In this document: positions 11,950 to 23,078 of the stretch, piece by piece
Layout of the letters: the number at the start of each line of letters is the position of its first letter
Position numbering within the stretch: the first letter of the stretch is position 1
Origin: Selaginella moellendorffii
Taxonomy: Eukaryota > Streptophyta > Lycopodiopsida > Selaginellales > Selaginellaceae
DNA: 62,000 bases
NCBI RefSeq assembly: GCF_000143415.4
Contig: NW_003314268.1
Coordinates: 1,286,672-1,348,671, forward strand
Reading direction: 5' to 3'
The notes under the pieces: generated by a model
What the model was told of the DNA's origin: nothing
Seen by the model: the letters and a program-made list of their open reading frames with translations, nothing else
Database searches by the model: none
Program-made: the position numbers and the translations under genes

Positions 11950-13032
11950 TCATCTCTTCGATCGACGCTCCGGGGTTCTCGACCTCCGACGATCGTAGCC
12001 ACGTCTTCTTTGATCATAATCGGGGTGCCAGCGGTGATCTCTTCCTCTTTTCCTGTCATAATCCCGGTTATCCTTCCTTCTACGATCGTCACCACGGTGA
12101 TTCTCCCTTCTTCGATCATAGCCATCGCCATTCTTGCTTCTAAGATCACTGCCAAGATCATGATCACTGTCCCTGCTCGTAGCATCTCTCTTTTTCCTGT
12201 CGTCCTGCTTGAGAAACTCCACGATCACCATCGTCTTGTTATCATTGGACTGTGCTCTTGCAACGATCTCCTTCAGTGCCTCAAAGTTTTTCTCCTTGAG
12301 CGCCTTGCTGATCTCTTCCCGGCACGACTCCACATACTTCCTCTCCAGGCCATCCGACGCAAGAATCAAAAACTCGCAGCCATCGCAAATCTCCTGCTCC
12401 AAGATCTCCGGATCAGCGACCACTGCCTGTTCTTCCCGGCTCTTCTTTGGATTGTCCTTGAACTCAAAGTCGCCGATCGCGCGTGTCACCGCCAGAGTGC
12501 TCAAAGATCCATCCTTGCTCACCACCCCGTCATGGACGACGCACTTGGATTTGCGAGCTCGATCGGCTTCGTCCAAGTTGCTTGGGACGTGATCCTTGGT
12601 CAGGTGGATCATCTGCTTGTTCTTGACGAGGCTGCAGTAGGAATCACCAGCGTGAGCCACGAAAAATCTGCCCTCTTTCACAAGAGCCACCACCGCCGTC
12701 GTTCCAGACGACGTCGATCCATGCCCGGCGAATCCCTCGTCAGTGCTCAAGAACACGCTGTGCAAGCTCTCGCGAAACTCACCCTTTTCGAACCTCTCGT
12801 CGCGCACCAGGAGCTTGAAGAGATTGCTGGAGCAATATCTCGCGGCATCGTCCCCGCCGTGGCCATCGAAAACCCCAACCAGCGAAACGCCCGATGGCAG
12901 GCCAGTCGCGATGGCGCAGCCATCCTCCATCTCGCGCCGGCGCCCCTGATCAATCACGGCATAGATTCGCACAAGCCGCTCCTGCTCCGTGTGGAAACCT
13001 CGCGACTGTCCACCAAAGCTATCGTACACCAT
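11950..13032 (-). CDS. Protein phosphatase 2C with Arg/Asp-rich tail
   Basis: Intronless 360-residue frame starting at ATG 13032. PP2C motifs in order: EMEDG (residues 34-38), VFDGHGG (54-60, metal-binding Asp and Gly), SSGTTAVVAL (about 108-117), FVAHAGDS (124-131), LTKDH (144-148), LAVTRAIGDFEFK (180-192), FLILASDG (221-228, metal-binding Asp) and NDNKT (263-267). Metal ligands are present, so it should hydrolyse phospho-Ser/Thr with Mn/Mg. The usual Trp-Asp after SDG(L/V) is replaced by Glu-Arg. From about residue 277 the protein ends in a highly charged tail with repeated DRRR, DYDRKR and RRRSRTPERRSKR, resembling RS/RD tails of nuclear speckle proteins; nuclear or RNA-processing localisation is therefore an inference. 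Confidence 0.9.
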   Translation of the reverse strand: MVYDSFGGQSRGFHTEQERLVRIYAVIDQGRRREMEDGCAIATGLPSGVSLVGVFDGHGGDDAARYCSSNLFKLLVRDERFEKGEFRESLHSVFLSTDEGFAGHGSTSSGTTAVVALVKEGRFFVAHAGDSYCSLVKNKQMIHLTKDHVPSNLDEADRARKSKCVVHDGVVSKDGSLSTLAVTRAIGDFEFKDNPKKSREEQAVVADPEILEQEICDGCEFLILASDGLERKYVESCREEISKALKEKNFEALKEIVARAQSNDNKTMVIVEFLKQDDRKKRDATSRDSDHDLGSDLRSKNGDGYDRRRENHRGDDRRRKDNRDYDRKRGRDHRWHPDYDQRRRGYDRRRSRTPERRSKR

Positions 13033-13068
13033 TTCTATTCGCGACGAACCCTAAAAACCCCAAGTGTC

Positions 13069-13078
13069 CATTTATATA
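13069..13078 (-). promoter_or_regulatory. TATA box of the PP2C gene
   Basis: GCTATATAAA on the minus strand, about 40 bases upstream of the PP2C ATG; the short leader contains ACCCTAAA, a telo-box-like motif common in plant leaders. Confidence 0.5.
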
Positions 13079-13209
13079 GCCCCAGGCATTTTTTTTTTTT
13101 ACTAGAATATTCGCAAATTTAAATTTTACTGGGCTTAGCAAGCCGTTGATACGCCACACTGGAACAATCGTACGTTCGCTTGAATGAAACCGTTGGATCG
13201 ATTTAATTG

Positions 13210-16200
13210 TCAGCTGAAGCTCTGTAAGCCGTTGATTGCGCTGTGGTAGGGCTTTCTCACGCTCGACACGAGACCTCTTCTCCTACAGTCTTGGAGAAGA
13301 GCTTTCCAGTCGGAATTTCTTTCGAGCGTCCTCGCATTTCCCACGACCCAGAGCGAAAACTTGGCCCTCGTCAGTGCTACGTTCATGCGCCGGACGTCCG
13401 CGAGGAATCCCACACCAGCTTGAGACTCTCCAAACGAAGCACGCACTGTCGAGAGGACGATGATGTCTGCCTCTCGCCCCTGGAATGAATCCACCGTGTT
13501 TACGTCGATCCCCGAGTGTAAACTCCTCATGTTTTCTTGGAGAACTTTTCTCTGCTCCTGGTATGGAGTGATCACTCCAATCCTCCCGGGGCGAACTTCC
13601 TCCGGATACCTGGAAAACCGGTTGATATCTTTCTAGCAACTTCGTGAAAGAATGTGGAGTACCTCTCTTTGAGAACACGAAGGAGTTGAAAGATAAACTC
13701 TGCCTCGTCGGGATTGGTAAGCGACTGCATCGAGCCTGGCCTTTCCTGCCCGTCTCGAATGTCAAAAAACCTGTATGGCTCGAAACGCCTGTGCAATTCC
13801 AATTGAAACAGTCTTCTTTTCATGAATTCAAAAGCTCAAGCGTACGAACCTTTCCCGGTGGAAGGGAGCGCTTCGGTTGCCATGTAGAACAGTGCTTCCA
13901 TCTTTGAGCTGGCCACCGTAGTAGTGTGTCGATGGAAAGCTTCGAATCTCAGGGTGCATGCGATACTGTGGAACCAGAACGAGAAAACTTGATAAAATGG
14001 AAAAAGACGTCGACCTGCGTTGTTAACATGCTGACCGGATAGCCATTCTTTTGGAAACGCTCGAACATACTGCAGTCAAACAGGAGCCTTGATGCTGGAA
14101 CCGAGAGAACAGTCGCTGGTAGCTGTTTAGGATCCCCAATCTGGAAAACTTCTAGTAAATATTTTGCAAAATACTCCCGTAGCACTTTACCAGGATGCAC
14201 TTCCCACGAGTCGCTTTCAACAGCTGAAGCGGTATCAGAGTTGATGGTTCCACGGCCTAAAAGTTCGTTCGAAAGGCGTCATTCAAACTCTGATTTTTCA
14301 TCCATACCTGTGCCGCTTCATCGATGATCACAGCGTCGAACAGCATCTCCGCGGCCTGCGCGTCTCTCGTTGCAATGAATTCCATCAAAGTCGAGTAAAT
14401 GTGACCTCCGCAGCCGCTTAGCGTCGTCAGTACCACATCTGCTTCTCTTAAAACTTCAAGCTTCATGGCTTGTTTCTTCTTTCGGTTTGATCCCATAAGA
14501 AAGCCATGCTCGCGATTTTCCACCTTGATCAGCTCTGATAAAAGCAGTCTCTGCTGCTCTTGAAGACCTGCTAGCTTGTCAAGTTTCGGGATCCCATCCT
14601 GACTTGCCACCTCGGCTGGAGCAGCTAACGCTTGCATATTACCCAGGACTTCATCGAGCTTGAATCTTAGTTCCTGTGGAGAGTGCGCATTGTGTACCCC
14701 TGCATTCTCAGCCATTCTCTTCGCCACCAGCCGGTCGATGTGCACAGCCATTGCCTGGGAATGCACCCTCTTCGTGTCCCCGACGCGGACAATAGAGGGC
14801 CAGTAAGTCCCTCCATCGTAGTTGTAGACGCCATGCTTTGAGATTCTTGTCACCAGTTCGTCCACTGCTGCGTTGGACTGAGATCCTTGTAGCTTTCAGC
14901 TTATCTCGGAACTCAGTTTGGTGGTTATCTGTTAGCACGTCTAGCATCTCGTGTTCCTCGGCTTTGCCAGCCTCCTCGTTTGCATGGGCCAGCAATGCGC
15001 TCACAATGCCGAGGATTGTTCTTGTCTTTCCAGTTCCTATTACAAGCAAAGAAAAAACAATTGAATGGTTTATATCAAGAGAACGCGAAAGCCGTTTACC
15101 TGGTGGCCCTTGTATGAGAGAAATCATCTGGTCGGCGACAGCAGCGATAGAGCTCAGCTGACTCTCGTTGTACTCGCGTCTAAGCTTTGACCGCAGTTGT
15201 GGTGGAAGGCTTTGAGTTCTTGATATTTCTCGTGGAGGAGAAGCCGAGAGTATTGTTTCCAGTAATGGAAACAAGTGCATCGCCGCCATAGCCTGCTGCT
15301 CGCGGATGAAAGTCGTCACGGACGTAAGCTTGTTCAGATGCCATGTACTTTCCGTCACTAGCATCTCTCGCAACTTGGAAAGCCTTTCGCAGCTGTGAGG
15401 AAGATAAACCTTGACGAGAAGGTTGTTTCTTTTCTCAACCTGCAATGCAAAGAGATTCCTTTAGAATGCATCAAGCTCTGGAGCGTTTACTCATCTTGCC
15501 GATCATGTGAGAAGTCCGAGCTGGATCACGTAGAAGTATCAAATCGTTCTCTGCGAGTTTAACGGTGTGGCCGTCAAACTCCACAAGGTGAAAGTAGCCT
15601 TCCTGCCGCAAGGAAAACGCTGTGACAACGTCGGAGCGCGACAAATCCATTGTCTCGAGAGACCTTTCAAGGTGTGCCTTGAACTCTTCGAAGCAAAGCG
15701 GCCGGAAGATCTCTAGATAATGCTTGTAGCTTTGAAACGTCAATGGAACTTCCAGGAGCTCCTCCGAGTGATCTCCGTGCATGCTCCAGATGTCTAGCGA
15801 TAGAACACGCTTGTGCCATTCGTCCAGCATCGCTGGAAACGCAGCTCGATCATAGAAGTCTTGCTGGCCTTCCCCGACCTTGCCCTCCAAGCGTTGCTTC
15901 TTGCATGATGGAACATCTTGCGACACAGGTCTCTTTTTCCGGTCGGAGCCCACCTCGGGTTTCGCACTCGCCGTCTCTTCGGTGGCCGTCTTCACACATT
16001 CATCAGTCATCGCCTCTTGGTTGTTGACACATTCTTCGTCGGTCAGGTCGAGTATAACGTCGTTCTCTGTTGATTCGGACGAGGATACCGTTTCATCGAA
16101 GATCTTCACAAGCTTTCTCAAACCATGGAGAATAATCCTCTGATCCGCGTTCCTACAACAAATACATAAAAATGGTTAAGCTCAAGGCTAGCATTGATCC

Positions 16201-17008
16201 GCTCACCGAAAAAGTTCCAAACTTTCGACAAGCTTTCGAGAAGCATTGTTGCCTGAGAGAAGCTCCATGATCTCCTGAAAGTTAGAGATAAAGAGAACTG
16301 GAAGCAAAAAAAACATCACGTACAGGATGGATTTCTGGATTCAAGGCCAATGTATTCTCGGCATAGCGCATGACCAGCATTAAGATCTTTCTGGCTTGAT
16401 CATCCTGGAAACCTTCTGGGTACATGAGGATCTGTATGGAACAAAAGGAAATAAATGAGAAAAGTAGAGAAACAAACACTTACCTCGAAAAGAACACACA
16501 AGCCTTCGCGATCGATCGGCTGGAACTTCTGTAAAGTCCGCCGCAAGGGAGACATCACCCTCGCTCGATCCAGATCCCGAAGAACATCCAGCAGCGGCTC
16601 CACTCCCGGAGAAAACTCTTGCACGTAGAAATCCTTTGCCTCGTAGTAATGGCAAACGCACTGGATGCATCCGCGCAGCGGCGAGGAGAGCTTCCTCCAC
16701 AAGCTCGGGAGACCCCCCCAGCGCGATCCAGGGGTATAGAAGCGCAAGGGCTCCAGAAGCTGCCACACGACGTGCTGGAGGCCGGGCGCGCACCACAGAT
16801 GCGCGCCATCGGGGAGCTTCTCCACGAACAAGAAGGCGTCGGCAAACCTGCGAGAAGAAACCCTGATCGATCGACCGAGAGAAAGCGAAATATTTCCCCC
16901 AAGAAAAAGCACCCACCATTCCTGCTTGAGAATCTCTTGCTCGTGGCCGCGGAGATTGTAGAGATCTCGCCAGCGCTCCCACAGCGCCCTCGCGCTCTCG
17001 TGCTGCAT
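13210..17008 (-). CDS. SEN1/MAA3-like superfamily 1 RNA/DNA helicase (copy 1), frames damaged
   Basis: Starts at ATG 17008 (MQHESARALWERW), first intron 16856-16914 with GT-AG borders. The N-terminal region matches the helical SEN1 N-domain in style. Helicase motifs on the minus strand: Walker A GPPG|TGKT split by an intron (15040-15100), IIDEAAQ (about 14320), IGDPKQLPAT (about 14130), YRMHPEI (about 13960), VDSFQGREADIIVLSTVRA (about 13440-13500), RMNVALTRAK (about 13370). Family role: ATP-dependent unwinding of RNA:DNA hybrids, transcription termination and RNA processing in the nucleus. Damage: around 14875 the frame shifts exactly where the motif Ia strand should precede QSNAAVDEL, and near 13615 one T is missing relative to copy 2, shifting the frame before the motif IV region. 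Either this copy is a pseudogene or the second is a homopolymer sequencing error. About 10 exons. Confidence 0.8.
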
Positions 17009-17192
17009 TCGCTCCGATCGACCCGAGAGATCGATTCAAAACCCCAGCGAATGGAGAATGGAACACGCGCACAAAAATGTTTTCGTACGTGAAAGGGTTC
17101 GAAGGTTCGATTCCCAGATACCACAGCTCCCAGCATTAAAATTTTCACGTGTTTAGCTATAAACCCTAAGTAAACATAATTTAATGGAAGTG

Positions 17193-18991
17193 TTATTTTC
17201 TAAGGAGGCTATTGATAGAGTTAACACTAAGGAAGCCAGCCTTAATTTTGCCGCTGGTCATCCTCAAGTCATCAGTTATATAGCTCCAAGTCGAGCCCAA
17301 CACTCCCACAAAGAAATCACAATCGGCTGCCATGACCAAGTTTACGAAGGCAGTGTCAAACGCTTTCTTGTCTCCAAGCAATGCCATATACTCCGCCATT
17401 CTGATTGTTCCAACTTGCCTTGGAACATCGCTGTAATAAAAATTCCAGCCTTTGTACTCCTTTGATTCATCCACGACGTTCTACACACATTCAAATCTTG
17501 TGGGATTAAATCCTTGTCAATGGTTTTCTTACCTGCATTTCTGTGGAAAGCCACACATTTTTTACGTGTGGGAATCGCTTCTGGAGGACACTGGCAAGCT
17601 TCATGTATTCTTCAAACGAGACAACTTTCATCTCCCTGGCTTTGTCACCCTGTCTCACATGAATGCTCAATAGAGGCTGCGGCATCCAAGGTCCATAGCC
17701 ACTCCACACAAGCTCTTCCATGGGATTACTCTCTCTTGCGAGCGGCCATTCGGTGGAAAGAGTTTTAAGCACCAGTTTTGCCGCTTCCTCCCCAAAGGCC
17801 CTGTGTCGTTCTTGGTTTAGAAGATTGCAAAGATACTCACTGGGAAATCGTGTGAGATAGCGTAGTGCCTGTATGCAAGCATTAGCGTATGTTTGGATTA
17901 TCAAAAACTTGCCTGAGCTCTCCACCACCTTCGGTGATTTGCGTTATAATGTGTCATGAGCTTGCCCTTTACTCCCACAGTAGGTCGCATTGCTTTCCAA
18001 GGCTCCCCCCAAAAACTAGAAACAAGATAATACTACTTGATTGAACTGTATGAGAAAAACCTCTTTTCCTCACCTTGGAATCTTACCATTCCATTGATTG
18101 CCACTAAACTCTTTGATAATTCCCTTGTCCCAAGCCTGTTTTTCCGAAGCAAGCCGCAGTGCCCTTGCCATGCACTCCTCAGAAGCCTCGGGAACAAAGT
18201 AGCACGACCAGCGAGCGTGGTTAGATCCTAACATAATAAAACTCAGTCTGAACTCTCAGTCTGAGAAGCATTAATCAAAGAGTCTAGAAACCTGTGCATC
18301 CTTTGTGCCTGGCACCGTGGTAATCCTTGGTGATGAAAACCCGGCCTTGTATCAGCGCAGCTCCAAACATTCCGGCCATTGACACCATATCGGATCCAAC
18401 TCCAACCGATTTGCGCGTCTCGTCGTGGTGCCAAGGTGCCAGGAGAAATCTCGCGTTGCTACAGTTTCTCGGGTGTTGGTGCAACCAAATCTCACGCTGG
18501 ACGCGTCGTGTTAACGGGAGATTATCGTCATCACCGCCAATGACCTGTCCCAAGAAAAAACCAAGACGATCCGAGAAAGAACTTAAAAGAGAACTTACCC
18601 ATGGAACGGTGCCGCTTGTCTCTGTATTCATGTCAATCTCCTCTTTTAACTGGGCAAGTCCCTTCCAGGATGGATCCTTTCCCCGATCAAACTCTGCAGT
18701 CGCCTCGCTGCAACGCTTGCAATCCTGGATGTGCGGTGCATTGATCGTCACCTTCAAGGGTGGAGGTGTGCCGCTCGCTCTCGACTCCAGATCGCTACTC
18801 CACAGATCGACCAGGAGTTTTACTCTGCTTGATGTCACCGAGGTCGTGGAATTGCAGGTTGATATTGGTAAAATTACTTGATGATCCTGTCTCATCCACT
18901 TCAGCCTGAAACCAAGCAAGACAATGAAGTTCAAGGACAAGATCCAAAACAGAAGCCATTTGAGGGAATCCCTGGGACGCTGGTCCTTCAT
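17193..18991 (-). CDS. Alpha-1,6-fucosyltransferase-like type II membrane protein
   Basis: ATG at 18991; one N-terminal membrane anchor (WLLFWILSLNFIVLLGF, about residues 12-28), then a stem and a catalytic region. Exons: 18991-18599, 18546 to about 18280, SNHARWSCYFVPEASEEC (about 18110-18230), FWGEPWKAMRPTVGVKGKL (about 17918-18017), ALRYLTRFPSEYLCNLLN (17872-17536), and a last exon 17484-17193. IHVRQGDK and the final DCDFFVGVLGSTWSYITDDLR are typical of FUT8-like (GT23-related) enzymes and of the plant family annotated alpha-(1,6)-fucosyltransferase. Expected in Golgi, transferring fucose to glycans; the plant substrate is not known to me. Intron 4 begins with GC (CAG|GCAAGT at 17917). All exons join in phase with no stop. 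Confidence 0.85.
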
Positions 18992-19240
18992 CTTTCTGAG
19001 AAAGACGAACTAATGAGGCTTTTTTCTAAATCGAACGTGTTGAGCACTAAATTTCTCAGACATGCAATGTGAGAAAGATAAGGGCTGTCCATCAGATTCA
19101 GAGGGCACATTTGAATGCTCTTCACTCTGGCTCTTATTGACTTGTCTCGTTCCCGTCACCTGTTGAGCCTTGAGCGGGAGAGTATGAAATCAATTTGTGG
19201 TAGTGCGCAGTCGTGGCAAGTGGCAGTGAGCTCTAATGTC

Positions 19241-19590
19241 CGTGCTTTGCCAACTTTGAAGCGACACTAAAGAATTGCAAGTTTTTGAGCAGCATTGGCG
19301 CTCGAAAGAAACTCCATGATTTCCTGAAACTTGATAAGAAGTTTGTAGGTAAGAAAAGGCCATTGTATTCTCGGCATAGTGTATCACTAGAATGAAAGAC
19401 GTAGAGAAACAAAGACTGGACTTCGCGATCAATTGGCAACTTTTGCAAAATCCGTAGCCAACCTGCAAGAAAAGCCCTGATCAATCGATCGAGAGAAAGC
19501 GACCAATATGGGGAGATTTCCCATGCTCTCAACCCCAGAGTTTGTAGATATCTCACCAGCGCTCCCACGGCACGCTCTCATTCTCGTGTT
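19241..19590 (-). pseudogene. Relic of the helicase 5' exons
   Basis: Several blocks match the 5' part of the helicase gene in the same order: GAAACTCCATGATTTCCTGAAA (compare 16260), GGCCA-TTGTATTCTCGGCATAG (16350), TCGCGATCAATTGGCAACTT (16507), CCTGATCAATCGATCGAGAGAAAGCG (16862) and GTAGATATCTCACCAGCGCTCCCAC (16955). Blocks are separated by large deletions, so only about 350 of 800 bases remain. Confidence 0.75.
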
Positions 19591-19974
19591 CAGCCCCCGG
19601 TTCTGAAAGCATTATATTACTCTAAACTACTGTACAGTTCGGGTGGTATGGCTTCCAACTCTAGTTGTTCCGTATCGAAGGTACATTTCGCCATTGCATC
19701 CAATGGTTTGCTACGCCCGGTACCAATCCTCCTGGGCGGTGCAACCCCGGACCGAGAATGCAATCACTTGCATCATCAAGCTCGCCTTCTTCTTTGCCTT
19801 CGTGATTGTCCACATCGCATCGCGCAAGAACACTGGATCCAGATCTTGGTTGCTGCTGTGGCCCCTCGCGACCGTCGTCTGGTCGCCCAGGCGATCTCGT
19901 GGGGTGCTCGTCCGGTAGTCATCGTCGGCACTCTCGCGGTGCGCGGCGGCGGCGGCGTGAGAAAGAACAGCATG

Positions 19975-20345
19975 GCGGAGGAGAGATCCCGCTGAATCCA
20001 CTGCTCGACCTCGGCCATTCCAAATCGCTGGAGCTCCAGGACGTCCCTAGATTTCGTTCAGCGTCTGGCAAGGATCTCCGTCTCCTCCTGGTGCTCGTAA
20101 GAACCATAGCGCTCATGTCTTCGTGCGCCCCAAAGGGACTCTTCGGCTTCGTGGAGCTTCCAGGCTTGCGAGAAGCAGCCCCGGCTCGCGAATTCGGCCA
20201 GCATCCAGATGCCTACCAGTCGCCTCGCAGACGAATTTCATGGTCGTGCAGGACAAGCGGTTGAGGGATCCTCATCAGCATGAAGATCATCAAGCTCCAG
20301 GCGTGGAGCACCGGGAGGAGGAGCTGGGATCCCAAGCTACACTTT
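19975..20345 (+). pseudogene. ABCC (MRP-type) transporter relic
   Basis: Plus-strand codons read NPLLDLGHSKSLELQDVPRF (the ABCC entry motif), then QTNFMVVQDKRL in another frame (compare the NYMSVDVQRL region) and, after a shift, SMKIIKLQAW, an almost invariant ABCC motif. Hundreds of residues between these are missing and frames change, so this is a collapsed fragment. Sequence from 19640 may be its decayed N-terminal region but I cannot show it. Confidence 0.65.
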
Positions 20346-21626
20346 CTCGGTGATCATCGAGGTGGGTTCTTGTGTTTCTGTCCTTTAGATTTCTAAGGAC
20401 AGTAAGATAGTCGAATCGATTCGATGGCCGCGGCCTCGAGCAAGCGAGCGCCCGCAAGGATTGTATCGCATTTCAATCCCTTCCTCTGGTCCAGAGCGCG
20501 CCGTGGCAGGCGCAGTGGCGAAATCTCCTCGCCGGGGTCTCGATCATCGCCATCACAATGCTCGATGGCGCGAATCTATGCCCTTGATTTCCTCCACCAG
20601 TGATGGCAGCATATACCCGGGCCGGGCATCTCCATCTAATCGAAGAACAGGTCAACGTCAATGGTGCGACTAAGTTAGGGTAAGCGAAGTGTGGAAGAAG
20701 GATGGCGCTGCCGGCCGTCGCGGTGCTGCAGCTACTGTCGCTCCGACGCAGACCACTGGCGCAGCCGTTGTTGCTGTCCCTCCTCCGACGCTGACGCCTG
20801 ACACGGCCCAGATTTCTGCTGGTACGCCTGGCCCGGTGTCCAAAACCAAGTTACTCAAGCTTTATTTAAGGCCAGAGACCGACTAGCCAAAGAGTGGGAG
20901 TATCGTGTCTTGAGGACATCGAGCGGTTTTTCACCTCTCTCGCTCAAGAGCTCCCGGACGGCCACATAAAACAAGCTCTCATCCACTGGCTTGCTGCGTC
21001 CCGAATCGCTCACATCAAACTCCTCGGGGCACTGGTAATACCCAGGCACAGTTGGCAACAAATAAGGATTTTGCTGAGGCTGTGCTGGTTGGTGCCACAG
21101 TTTGAAAAACGGGGCCAAAGTAGCTTACAACTTTTACAGGTGATTTATTTTAGAAAATTTTACAATTAGAACTAAGAGATGCTTTCATTATGCCCACCCT
21201 TGGGACATCTGTTACTACTGCGCTCTGGGGATGATGTGAAATCTGTCGCTTTCATCCCATACAAACTCCCTTGCTACAATAATTGCTGTGTAATTTGTTG
21301 CAATGTAATTTGTTGCAATGCAACCTAAATAAATAGAGTTTAGACAGGTAAAGCACTATAGTGCTTGTTAGATTATAGTGAGAATTTTAGTTCTCTAAAA
21401 GCTCCTGGAAACTAAAATGAACTCTAAATCATAAAATACCTTTGTAGGCAATACCACAATTATATCAGACTGAAAACAATATCAGAATAATTATACTTGT
21501 AGCAAGCGAGAAGACTCAACCTGTGAAGAGAAGCCAGGCTGACCATCGCCTCCCAGGTCGCAACCTTCTAGTTCCAAAGTACGAGGCTAAGTCAAGCCCC
21601 ATTTGATTCTCTAAGCACCAAAAGTA
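20346..21626. other. Region without a recognised gene
   Basis: GC-rich to about 21100, AT-rich after. A minus-strand open frame (about 20855-21118) reads through FKLWHQPAQPQQNPYLLP and an Ala-rich frame lies at 20670-20858, but no start, family or splice pattern convinces me. Small direct repeat TGTAATTTGTTGCAATG at about 21290-21320. Confidence 0.4.
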
Positions 21627-22568
21627 TTACTTAATGGATGGAGCCAAGCAATACAGAAACTGTCCGCTATCTTCCTCGCTCACATCCATTCTATACCACT
21701 GGAGGCTAACCTGGTCAAATGCAAGGATTACTTGGTCCATAAGAATAGCCATGTACCTGGACCCTTTGGCATGAGCAGGATAAATGGATCCAACATAATT
21801 ATCCAGGTTGCTACAGTCGGATTTGCAATACTTTGGGCAGAAAGGAAGCCATTTCATCAGCTGATTGTCCCACCAGTAAATCTCAACCTCATCATTCACA
21901 AGAGGTGCCACATAGTCCCCAGAGTACACAACCAAGAGCATGAGCTCATTGTGGAAGCCTTTGAAGCACCGGCAAATGCCATTGGGAAAACCCCATGGGA
22001 AATTCTCATGCGTGATTCCCTCAGGCCTTGTGAAACTGGGGTGCTGATACAGATTATCTTCTGCATAGTCGTATATATCGCCCAGCGGAGTTGTGACGCG
22101 GTTGTCTACGTGGTACGCGGCTTCCCAACCCCCTTGTTCTATACGCTCCACACGGTCGAATGAATCCATCTCTCTCTCCACGTTGCAGCTCTGAACCCAG
22201 ACCTTGCTCTTTGACGTGTACATAAACTTGTCAACCAGGAGTGTAAACTCCCCAGTCTCTGGAGCGTCCGCAATCAGATAGAAAGACAACCAGAACCGAA
22301 CCGTCCCGTTCTTGTACCAGTTGTAGCCAGGATGCCAAGGGATGGGAGCCCAAATCCCAGTCAAGGGGCTCCCAACAAACCCCTGCTTCAAATCGAAATT
22401 CTCCACATACATGAGGTTGGAGTCTGTGGCCATGATTTCGAAACCCTCCTCGATCCTGACGGGCCTCAACTCTTGTTTGTGAGGCACCCACGCGTGCAAT
22501 TTACCTGAGCCCGGCACCAGCACTAGAGACTCGCCCGCAAGATCCCTGTCAATCTCAACCGGGGCCAT
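21627..22568 (-). CDS. Unrecognised 313-residue protein
   Basis: Intact intronless frame with ATG at 22568 and no stop until 21627. Many aromatic residues and regularly spaced Trp/Tyr (GSPLTGIWAPIPWHPGYNWY, VEIYWWDNQLMKWLPF, YMAILMDQVILAFDQVSLQW) suggest an all-beta fold, as in C-terminal domains of F-box proteins, but no F-box or kelch signature is visible. Composition and frame length support a real gene; function unknown. Confidence 0.6.
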   Translation of the reverse strand: MAPVEIDRDLAGESLVLVPGSGKLHAWVPHKQELRPVRIEEGFEIMATDSNLMYVENFDLKQGFVGSPLTGIWAPIPWHPGYNWYKNGTVRFWLSFYLIADAPETGEFTLLVDKFMYTSKSKVWVQSCNVEREMDSFDRVERIEQGGWEAAYHVDNRVTTPLGDIYDYAEDNLYQHPSFTRPEGITHENFPWGFPNGICRCFKGFHNELMLLVVYSGDYVAPLVNDEVEIYWWDNQLMKWLPFCPKYCKSDCSNLDNYVGSIYPAHAKGSRYMAILMDQVILAFDQVSLQWYRMDVSEEDSGQFLYCLAPSIK

Positions 22569-22835
22569 GTTACCCTAGGCTTTAGGGTTCAGACCAGCCT
22601 AATTATAGCTCTCCGAAAAGGTATTGTAGCTTGCTTGATCGAACGAATCAGAGGCTATCACCTCCAAGTTGGCATGTTGAACACTTCATGCAGGCTGCAG
22701 CCTGCAGATCTTTCCTTGCCCAATGCAGTCTTTGTTATACTCCTTGAGCAAGTAAACCAAGAATCAGCTTCACCGCATCTATGACTATCTAGCTGCTCGA
22801 CCCTGTCGTTCAACACTCTTGCAGCTCCTCATTAT

Positions 22836-23078
22836 TTAGAGCACGAATGTGGCCTTGGAACTATAAGCTACACAAATCAGGAAACACATCAATAGAAAAC
22901 TAAGCCAGAGAGCACACCAAAACTGCACACTGTAATCAATCTGTGCCTCCTCACTCCCCGATTTATATCCTCTTACTGGAGCTGGCAGAGGACTGAAAGC
23001 ATTTTGCATTGCATTACCAAAGATGGTTGTGGCTTGAGCTGCACATCTTCCAGTCCATGTCCTCTTCCCTACGTACAT
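22836..23078 (-). CDS. Small membrane protein ORF, unrecognised
   Basis: 80 codons from ATG 23078, with one strong hydrophobic segment near the C-terminus (FWCALWLSFLLMCFLICVAY). It lies between the 313-residue gene and the Fic gene on the same strand. It might instead be a 3' exon of the Fic gene; I cannot decide. Confidence 0.3.
   Translation of the reverse strand: MYVGKRTWTGRCAAQATTIFGNAMQNAFSPLPAPVRGYKSGSEEAQIDYSVQFWCALWLSFLLMCFLICVAYSSKATFVL

Noticed and set aside
12010-13122. Long plus-strand frame (370 codons) opposite the PP2C gene
   Set aside because: It is a shadow of PP2C codon use; no family motif, while the minus strand has all PP2C motifs.
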